Of a stretch of DNA of 28,122 nt, positions 23,120 through 28,122 are shown in pieces. A program made the translations under genes and the position numbers. Source of the DNA: Bog-756 sp035531955 (lineage in GTDB: Bacteria > Actinomycetota > Acidimicrobiia > Acidimicrobiales > RAAP-2); contig DATKRZ010000018.1 in the NCBI GenBank assembly GCA_035531955.1, forward strand, positions 1 through 28,122, written 5' to 3'. Each line of letters starts with the position of its first letter. Position 1 is the first letter of the stretch. The notes below the pieces were generated by a model, which did no database searches, was not told the origin of the DNA, and was given only the letters and a program-made list of their open reading frames with translations.

Positions 23120-24319
23120 CTACCTCGAGACGATGACCGAGGATCCGTGGCCGAACAGCCCCTGGTTGGCGGTGATGCCGACCCGGGCCCCTTCGACCTG
23201 GCGCCCGGTCGCCTGCCCGCGCAGCTGCCAGACCAGCTCGCACACCTGGGCGATGGCCTGGGCGGGGATGGCCTCGCCGAAGCACGAGAGCCCGCCGCTG
23301 GGATTCACCGGGACCCGGCCGCCGATGGCGGTGTCGCCGTCGCGGAGGAGGCGTTCGGCCTCGCCCTCCTTGCACAGGCCGATGTCCTCGTACCAGTCGA
23401 GCTCGAGGGCCGACGACAGGTCGTAGACCTCGGCCAGGTCGACGTCCTCGGGGCCGATGCCGGCCTCCTCGTAGGCGGCCCGGGCCACCGACTGCTTGAA
23501 GGTCGGGCCGACGGCATCGGAGGCGGCCGCCGAATCGGTGGAGAAGTTCGGCATCTCGATGACGGTCTGGGGGAAGCGGGGGGTCACGGTGGAGACGGCG
23601 TCGACGGTGACCAGGCGGTCGCCCCCGGCGTGGCGGCGCGCGAACTCCATGCTGCACAGGACCAGGGCGGCCCCACCGTCGGAGGTGGCACAGATCTCGA
23701 GCAGGCGGAGCGGATCGGCCACCATGGGCGACGCCAGCACCTCGGCCGCGGTGACCTCCTTGCGGTAGCGGGCGTTGGCATTGGCCAGCCCGTGCCGGGC
23801 GTTCTTGACCTTGACGGCGGCGAAGTCGGCCTCGGTGGCGCCGAACAGCTCCATCCGGCGGCGGGCGTAGAGGGCGAAGTAGGTCGGGTTGGTGGCCCCC
23901 AGCAGGTGGAAGCGCAGCCAGTCCGGGTCGTCCCTGCGGTCGCCGCCCACCGGGGCGAAGAATCCCTTGGGGGTGGTGTCGGCGCCGACCACCAGCGCCA
24001 CGTCGCACAGTCCGGCCAGGATCTGGGCCCGGGCGTTGTTGATGGCCTGGGCCCCCGAGGCGCACGCGGCGTAGGCCGAAGAGACCCGGGCGCCGGTCCA
24101 CCCCAGGGCCTGGGCGAAGGTGGCGCCGGCGATGAAGCCCGGGTAGCCGTTGCGGATGGTGTCGGCCCCGGCCACGTACTCGACGTCGGTCCACGCCAGG
24201 TCGGCCTCGCGCAGGGCACCGTCGGCGGCGGCCAGTCCGTACTCGACGAAGTTGCGTCCCCATTTGCCCCACGGGTGCATCCCGGCCCCCAGCACGGCGA
24301 CGCTGTTCCGGCTAGCCAT
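23120..24319 (-). CDS. Thiolase-family protein (lipid-transfer/SCP2-thiolase type)
   Basis: A 399-residue thiolase fold. The N-terminal half has SSAYAACASGAQAI with the nucleophile-position Cys86 and CDVALVVGADTTPKGFF. The C-terminal half has DVDLAEVYDLSSALELDWYEDIGL, NPSGGLSCFGEAIPAQAIAQ and ITANQGLFGHGSSVIVSR. The canonical GHPxGA histidine motif is replaced by GEAIPA, so ordinary thiolysis is doubtful. Such proteins with a DUF35 partner form acyl-CoA thiolase or retro-aldolase complexes, as in steroid side-chain degradation. The start overlaps the DUF35 gene by 8 nt, so the two are co-translated. Confidence 0.9.
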   Translation of the reverse strand: MASRNSVAVLGAGMHPWGKWGRNFVEYGLAAADGALREADLAWTDVEYVAGADTIRNGYPGFIAGATFAQALGWTGARVSSAYAACASGAQAINNARAQILAGLCDVALVVGADTTPKGFFAPVGGDRRDDPDWLRFHLLGATNPTYFALYARRRMELFGATEADFAAVKVKNARHGLANANARYRKEVTAAEVLASPMVADPLRLLEICATSDGGAALVLCSMEFARRHAGGDRLVTVDAVSTVTPRFPQTVIEMPNFSTDSAAASDAVGPTFKQSVARAAYEEAGIGPEDVDLAEVYDLSSALELDWYEDIGLCKEGEAERLLRDGDTAIGGRVPVNPSGGLSCFGEAIPAQAIAQVCELVWQLRGQATGRQVEGARVGITANQGLFGHGSSVIVSR

Positions 24320-24797
24320 CGGCCTGCCCCGTCCCCCGGTCGGTGCCGGGGGCCGTGGCGGCGGCCAGCGGGCGCCACTTCCACATCAGGTACTCGTGGT
24401 CGTCGTCCTCGTACAGCGTGTCGAGGACCAGCTCGACCTCGGCTCCCACGGCGAGCTCGTCCACCCCGACGCCGGGGACGACCTGGCCCATCACCACCAT
24501 CTTCTCGACGGCGAGGGCCACGGCGGCGATGGCGAAGGGGACGTAGGGGTCGGATGCCTCGAAGGGCTTCGGGGGCTGGTAGCAGGCGTCGGTGTACGAC
24601 CAGACCGTGCCGGTGCGGCTGAGCTCGGTCTCGGCGAACTCCTTGCCCTGGCACCCGGGATTGCGGCAAAAGAAGGTCTCCTTGGGAAAGGCGAAGTTCC
24701 CACACGAGGTGCACCTGCTCCCGAGGAGTGCGGGCGCGTCCTCGTCGAGAGTGAACCAGCCCTCGACGGCGGGCCGTCTCGATTTGGCCGGAGGCAT
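24312..24797 (-). CDS. Zn-ribbon OB-fold protein (DUF35)
   Basis: A 161-residue protein with an N-terminal rubredoxin-like zinc ribbon (Cys29-x2-Cys32 and Cys44-x4-Cys49) followed by an OB-fold (about 60-145) with SRTGTVWSYT and a C-terminal YLMWKWRP. DUF35 proteins pair with thiolase-like enzymes and MaoC/ChsH-type hydratases in acyl-CoA metabolism and help bind or channel CoA esters. Here the partner is the overlapping thiolase. The start has no ribosome site. A TAGGCT formed in part by the upstream gene's stop codon lies 6 nt before the ATG, so an internal promoter is possible. Confidence 0.9.
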   Translation of the reverse strand: MPPAKSRRPAVEGWFTLDEDAPALLGSRCTSCGNFAFPKETFFCRNPGCQGKEFAETELSRTGTVWSYTDACYQPPKPFEASDPYVPFAIAAVALAVEKMVVMGQVVPGVGVDELAVGAEVELVLDTLYEDDDHEYLMWKWRPLAAATAPGTDRGTGQADG

Positions 24798-24806
24798 GCG
24801 GGGAGC

Positions 24807-26060
24807 CTAATCCGCCGCCGGATCCGGGCCGCCCAGCCCGCCCCTCGACTTCGACTCGGCGATGCGGTCGTCGTCCCATCCGAGAATGTCGCGGAGCACC
24901 GCCTCGGTGTGCTGGCCGACGGTCGGGGCGTGGGCGGGGAAAGGGAGCTCCTCGCCCACGAACTTGAGGGGGGTGGGGAGCTGCTCGGCACCCAACAGCT
25001 CCCTCGGGAACCAGTGGAACCGGTCGTTGAACTGGGGGTCCTCGGCGATGGTCTTCGGCGAGTTGACCGGGCCGACCGGGAAGTTGGCCGTCACCCCGAA
25101 GTCGATCCACTCCCCGGCCGTCCGGGTCCGGAAGATGTCCCGCAGCTGGCGGCGCAGCTCGAGGTTGTTGCGGGCGTGATCGGCGAACTTCGATCCCGGC
25201 CATCTCTCGAACAGCTCCGGGCGGTCGACGGCCTCGCAGAAGTTCTTCCAGAAGGCCTGTTCGGAGGCCATGAAGAGGACGTACCTGCCGTCCTTGGCCT
25301 CGTAGACCTGGTAGCGGACGCCCTCGACCATGCCGGCGGTGCCCGGCTCGCGCCGTTCGTAGCCGTCGGCCTTGTTGCCGGTCACCTCGGACTCGGGCCG
25401 CTCGTAGGCCTTCCAGGTCTCGCTCCGGTACCAGTCCATGGCGGCGGCGGCGTCGGACTGGGCCAGTTCGAGGAACGACCCCTCACCGGTCGATTTGGCC
25501 CGCAGCACCGCGGCGAGGATCCCGAGGGCACCGAACAGCGGCCCGGCGTGGATCCCCATCGACGCGTGCTCGGGGAGGTAGGCGAAGCCCTCGTCGTTGA
25601 CCTGGGGGGAGACGATCCCGGCCCAGGTGTCGAAGGCGATCCCGTGGGCGGGGAGGTCCTGGTAGGGGCCGGTCATGCCGTAGCCGGAGATGGTGCAGAA
25701 GACCAGTCTCGGATTGAGCTCGCGCAGCTGCTCGTAGCCGACACCCCGCCGGGCGAGGCCTCCGGGCCGCATGGCTTCGACGACCACGTCGGCGGTGCGG
25801 GCCAGCTCCTTGAAGGTGTTCACGTCCTCCTCGTTCCGAAGGTCCATGACGATGCTGCGCTTGCCCCGGTTGATGTGGAGGTGCATGAGCGAGACGCCGT
25901 CGACGATGGGCCAGGTCATCTCGCGGATGTAGTCGCCCGAAGGCGGCTCCACCTTGATCACCTCGGCACCGAGGTCGACGAGCGGCATGGTGATGGCAGC
26001 GGGCCCGAGGGCCGAGCACTCGATGATCCGGATGCCGTGGAGCGGGGCGTCGACGGGCAT
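24807..26060 (-). CDS. CaiB/BaiF-type (class III) CoA-transferase
   Basis: A 417-residue CoA-transferase. Marks include LHGIRIIECSALGPAAITMPLVDLGAEVIKVEPPSGD, RGKRSIVMDLRN, DVVVEAMRPGGLARRGVGYEQL, FCTISGYGMTGPY and a GEGSFLELAQSDAAAA segment. It would move CoA between acids to activate a substrate for the thiolase/DUF35 pair encoded just downstream, only 9 nt away. The catalytic Asp that normally precedes the xxGxxA helix is not obvious (IHAGPLFGALG in that place), so activity needs testing. ATG 26060 begins the family's sequence; a GGAGG lies about 13 nt upstream. The open frame further upstream is not family-like. Confidence 0.9.
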   Translation of the reverse strand: MPVDAPLHGIRIIECSALGPAAITMPLVDLGAEVIKVEPPSGDYIREMTWPIVDGVSLMHLHINRGKRSIVMDLRNEEDVNTFKELARTADVVVEAMRPGGLARRGVGYEQLRELNPRLVFCTISGYGMTGPYQDLPAHGIAFDTWAGIVSPQVNDEGFAYLPEHASMGIHAGPLFGALGILAAVLRAKSTGEGSFLELAQSDAAAAMDWYRSETWKAYERPESEVTGNKADGYERREPGTAGMVEGVRYQVYEAKDGRYVLFMASEQAFWKNFCEAVDRPELFERWPGSKFADHARNNLELRRQLRDIFRTRTAGEWIDFGVTANFPVGPVNSPKTIAEDPQFNDRFHWFPRELLGAEQLPTPLKFVGEELPFPAHAPTVGQHTEAVLRDILGWDDDRIAESKSRGGLGGPDPAAD

Positions 26061-26356
26061 TGGTACTCGGTGTCCTCCGTGGGTTTGCAAGGGCTGGGTC
26101 GGGCGATGGGCGGGCGGTCTGGGGCCGGACGCCGAGGCGGCCACCGGGCCCGATCGAACTCTATCTGACGCCCCGTCAGAGGCCTTTGTGGAGGGACCCG
26201 TTCCGGCTGGCGTCAGGGTCCAGCGACGCGTCAGAGCGGTCGGATCGGCAGTACTGCGGTCCGATAGAGTGGGCGACTGCTTCATTGCGGATCGGCCACG
26301 AGCGCCACCAGGGTTTCATGGTGCTCGACGGCCGATGTGCAGCGGGGCACCAACCG
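26061..26356. other. Intergenic region between CoA-transferase and tRNA-Arg
   Basis: No gene is seen in these 296 bp. They hold a TetR-style inverted repeat with extra half-sites (26164-26234), a candidate minus-strand -10 box for the CoA-transferase operon (26163-26158), and the upstream region of tRNA-Arg. The implied leader of the CoA-transferase mRNA is about 90 nt. Confidence 0.6.
26158..26180 (-). promoter_or_regulatory. TetR-style operator and candidate -10 box upstream of the CoA-transferase operon
   Basis: TCTGACG-CCC-CGTCAGA (26164-26180) is a perfect 7-bp inverted repeat with a 3-nt centre, the usual form of a TetR-family operator. On the minus strand TAGAGT (26163-26158) directly adjoins it, so the repeat would fill the -35/-10 spacer and a bound repressor would block transcription of the CoA-transferase, DUF35 and thiolase genes. 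Further CGTCAG half-sites occur at 26211 and 26229. No regulator gene is in the window. Confidence 0.5.
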
Positions 26357-26430
26357 GCGCTCGTAGCTCAACGGATTAGAGCATCTGACTACGGATCAGA
26401 AGGTTGCAGGTTCGAATCCTGCCGAGCGCG
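26357..26430 (+). tRNA. tRNA-Arg (ACG)
   Basis: A full cloverleaf: acceptor GCGCTCG with CGAGCGC, D-arm GCTC...GAGC, anticodon stem TCTGA/TCAGA with loop CTACGGA (anticodon ACG) and T-arm GCAGG-TTCGAAT-CCTGC. CCA is not encoded. It reads CGN codons after A34-to-inosine editing. A tyrosine recombinase gene follows in the same direction, so the tRNA 3' half is the likely attachment site of an integrated element. Confidence 0.97.
26400..26430 (+). other. Probable attachment site in tRNA-Arg 3' end
   Basis: A tyrosine-recombinase gene starts about 120 bp after the tRNA, in the same direction, the classic layout of an element integrated into a tRNA 3' end. The duplicated copy that would prove it lies outside the window and is not found within it, so the exact core is unknown. 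Confidence 0.4.
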
Positions 26431-26494
26431 CTTTCCGAAAGCCCAGGTGAGGGGCATAAACCCACGCAGATCTGACCCTCCTTTTGATCCCGCC

Positions 26495-26545
26495 ATCCCT
26501 ATAGAAATCCCTACAGCTGTAGGGATGATCGCCCGTTATAGGGAT
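26495..26545. repeat. Cluster of four ATCCCTAYAG half-sites, including a 20-bp palindrome
   Basis: ATCCCTATAG (26495-26504) and ATCCCTACAG (26507-26516) face CTGTAGGGAT (26517-26526) and TTATAGGGAT (26536-26545). The middle two form a perfect 20-bp palindrome, and the outer two form a second, 9/10-matching inverted pair. The cluster lies between the tRNA and the integrase start. It is suited to bind a dimeric regulator or excisionase, or the integrase arm domain. Confidence 0.75.
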
Positions 26546-26551
26546 ATAGCA

Positions 26552-27743
26552 GTGTCGATCGAACGAGCCAAGCGGGGCACCGGCTCCATCCGCGAGCGAC
26601 TTCCTGGCGTGTGGGAAATCAGAGTGGTCGTCGGCTTCGACCCGGTTCACTTGCGAAGTGTCCAGCGTTCCTTCACGGTCCACGGGGACGAGGAGGCAGC
26701 CGAGCACCGACGGCGGGAGTTGGTCGACGACTTCGGGATCAGCCGCATCGCCCTTGCATCCGAGGCGTCCCGCCTGACCGTCGCCGAGCTGCTGGAACGG
26801 TTCTTTGCCGCTCCCCACCTGTGGAAGCCCGCCACCGTGGTCTCACACCGACACGTCATTCGGAGTCTCGTCGAAGATGCCCTGGGTCGGCGGCGCCTGG
26901 TGGCTCTGACGCCGGGCGATGTCCGAGCGGCGATCTGTCGGTGGCAGTCGGCGGGACAGTCCGTGTCGACGGTGTCATCTCGTTGGTTGGTCCTCCGTTC
27001 GGCTCTGTCCCGGGCGGTCGGGGAGGGTATCCTCCGCTCCAATCCACTGGCCGGTATGCGCGGTCCCGCGCGACCGCAGCCCCGTCGGCACCACACGCTC
27101 GACGAAGTCCGACAAATTCTGCGGTCGGCCGAGGGCAGTGTGGAGGAGGCCACGGTCGCGCTTGCTGCCAGTCCTCACTCGCCCGCGCTGCAGCGCCATC
27201 TCTTCGATGCTGAGCAGGGGCTCCTGCTCGTCCGTCTGGCCGCTGATTCGGGGGCCAGACGGGGCGAACTGGCCGTCCTCAGGTTCGGTGATCTCGACGA
27301 CCGAGTGCTAACGATCGAACGGGGCGTATCTCGAGGGTTGGTTGGATCCACAAAATCCAAGAGGACCCGTCGGCTGACGCTGGGAACGACGACTGCATCG
27401 CTCGTACATGCTCACTATTCGGCATGGATCGAGCGCGGCTTCCTTCCAGAGTTCGACTGGCTGTTCGCACAGCAACCCGCTGAGAACCGCCTTTATGACG
27501 GCTGATGCACTGTTACACAAATTCCGCCGTTTAGGAGGGTGTGCTGGTATTTCAAATCCTGCGTTGCACCGACTCCGACATGGGGTGGCCACACATCTGG
27601 TTGACGGAGGCAAACTGCTCAAGGAGCAGGCGCGCCTCGGGCATAGCGACCCATCGACGACGCTTAGGCACTACTCGCATGCGACCGCTCTCGATGATGA
27701 AGACATTGCCGACGACCTCGACGCAGCGTTGAGCGGCAGATAG
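26552..27743 (+). pseudogene. Tyrosine recombinase/integrase, split by a +1 frameshift
   Basis: Reading from GTG 26552 (AGGGA ribosome site 7 nt upstream) gives an N-terminal arm-binding region (GTGSIRERLPGVWEIRV), a SAM-like core-binding region, and the first catalytic Arg in SGARRGELAVLR with a Lys in the following hairpin (STKSKRTRRL). This frame stops at 27505. The next frame, open from about 27408 to 27743, continues with TADALLHKFRRLGG, the HxxR box HRLRHGVATHL, LGHSDPSTTLRHYSHA with the nucleophile Tyr, and a normal end. Skipping one base near 27469 gives an unbroken WLFASNPLRTAFMTADAL. All catalytic residues are present but split, so this is either a recent pseudogene or a sequencing error. 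ATG 26525, inside the palindrome, is an alternative start. Confidence 0.88.
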
Positions 27744-28065
27744 TGGCAGCCGTGCCCGACTGTTGGCTCATGGCCGGATCAACCGGGTAGGTACCTCTCG
27801 GGCAGCCCGGCCCAGTATTCCTCGGAGTTAGCAGGATGTGGGCGAGCTTCTGCTTCATTCCTTCGCGTGCACCGATGACTCTCATCTTTGCTCCGATCGC
27901 CCGAACATGGCGGTCCAGTCTGACCAACGAACCCCTGCTGTAGCCAGCGCATCGGTCAATCTGGCGACCATGACCACGCTCACGTAGCTCTCCCCAGACC
28001 TGCTCATTGAAATTCCCCACTTGTGGCCCCTTGGTGACCTGACGGTCCACCACGGAAGGTGGCCC

Positions 28066-28106
28066 CCTCCTGAGGCTTGTGGTGTCCAAGCCCCAAGCCC
28101 AGGAGG
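28066..28106. repeat. Imperfect inverted repeat near the right edge
   Basis: CCTCCTG-A-GGCTTG (28066-28079) pairs with CAAGCC-CAGGAGG (28094-28106), a 13-bp stem with one bulged A and a 14-nt loop. It lies just before a possible start codon and could be an insertion-sequence end or a leader hairpin. Confidence 0.5.
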
Positions 28107-28117
28107 AGACCATCTCC

Positions 28118-28122
28118 ATGTT
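28118..28122 (+). CDS. Possible start of a gene cut by the window edge
   Basis: ATG at 28118 is preceded by AGGAGGA (28101-28107), a strong ribosome-site sequence 10 nt away. Part of it lies in a small hairpin GGAGA-CCA-TCTCC (28105-28117). Only the first codon is visible, so nothing can be said of the product. Confidence 0.3.

Larger units (their letters stand above)
27744..28122. other. Region after the integrase, no recognised gene
   Basis: This stretch is less GC-rich than the rest and holds no gene I recognise. A minus-strand open frame covers 27664-28119 (151 codons, GNFNEQVWGELRERGHG in its middle) but it overlaps the integrase end and has no family I know, so I do not call it. At the far right is an imperfect inverted repeat and a possible gene start at 28118. 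Confidence 0.4.

Noticed and set aside
23584..25203. Long minus-strand frame across the thiolase, DUF35 and CoA-transferase genes
   Set aside because: It is an alternative frame of three recognised genes with low-complexity Arg/Pro/Ser translation.
9010..27743. One large integrative conjugative element joining the secretion core and the right-edge integrase
   Set aside because: About 9 kb of metabolic genes with the same style as the left part separates them, no relaxase is present, and the integrase points away from the core. The integrase more likely belongs to an element extending to the right.
27799..27809. CGGGC-A-GCCCG as a terminator after the integrase
   Set aside because: A one-base loop cannot form; pairing only the inner bases leaves a stem of 3 bp, and there is no T-tract.
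27664..28119. Minus-strand open frame of 151 codons beyond the integrase
   Set aside because: It overlaps the conserved end of the integrase, has no clear start signal and resembles no family I know. It may be a fragment of a decayed gene but cannot be supported.

Overview
The window is very GC-rich and packed with GTG starts and 4-nt gene overlaps. Its conserved genes (ClpS next to a DUF2017 protein, a SenX3/RegX3-type pair, polyphosphate glucokinase, an F420-type luciferase-like oxidoreductase, an actinobacterial type IV secretion core) point to a high-GC actinobacterium. An Acidimicrobiia-like lineage is my guess from style only.

Left part (1-8.9 kb, housekeeping): a minus-strand tRNA cluster Glu-Asp-(Phe, partial), then a minus-strand operon ctaA-clpS-DUF2017 joined by GTGA overlaps. 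Divergent from it is ctaB followed by a TlpA/ResA-like thioredoxin (haem A and cytochrome oxidase maturation). A two-gene ABC exporter diverges from serS across only 28 bp, where the two candidate -10 boxes overlap. A SenX3/RegX3-like histidine kinase and response regulator pair follows on the minus strand.

Middle (9.0-15.6 kb): five tightly coupled plus-strand genes form the core of a conjugation-type type IV secretion system: a small DUF6112-like membrane protein, a VirB6/TrbL-like channel protein, an SCO6880/PrgI-like protein, a compact VirB4-like ATPase and a VirD4/TraG-like coupling protein. No relaxase, peptidoglycan hydrolase or recombinase is linked to it here. The operon starts at a recognisable promoter preceded by four A-tracts in exact 10-bp phase, a bent-DNA signature in an otherwise GC-rich region. 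The coupling ATPase has Arg in place of the Walker A glycine, and its 3' end runs 194 nt into a convergent SDR gene. This is the most unusual part of the window.

Right part (15.4-26.1 kb, catabolic): SDR, cytochrome P450, LLM oxidoreductase, amidase, a polyphosphate pair (ppgK and a CHAD protein, convergent), a quinone oxidoreductase, and a minus-strand operon CoA-transferase, DUF35/OB-fold protein, atypical thiolase. The last three look like an acyl-CoA (steroid or isoprenoid type) degradation unit, with a TetR-style inverted repeat upstream.

Right edge (26.3-28.1 kb): a tRNA-Arg(ACG) followed by a tyrosine recombinase broken by a +1 frameshift and less GC-rich DNA, which looks like the decayed end of an integrated element. 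Four related half-sites, two of them forming a perfect 20-bp palindrome, lie between the tRNA and the integrase.

Many genes lack a Shine-Dalgarno sequence and instead have a TANNNT box 5-10 nt before the start codon, which suggests widespread leaderless transcription.
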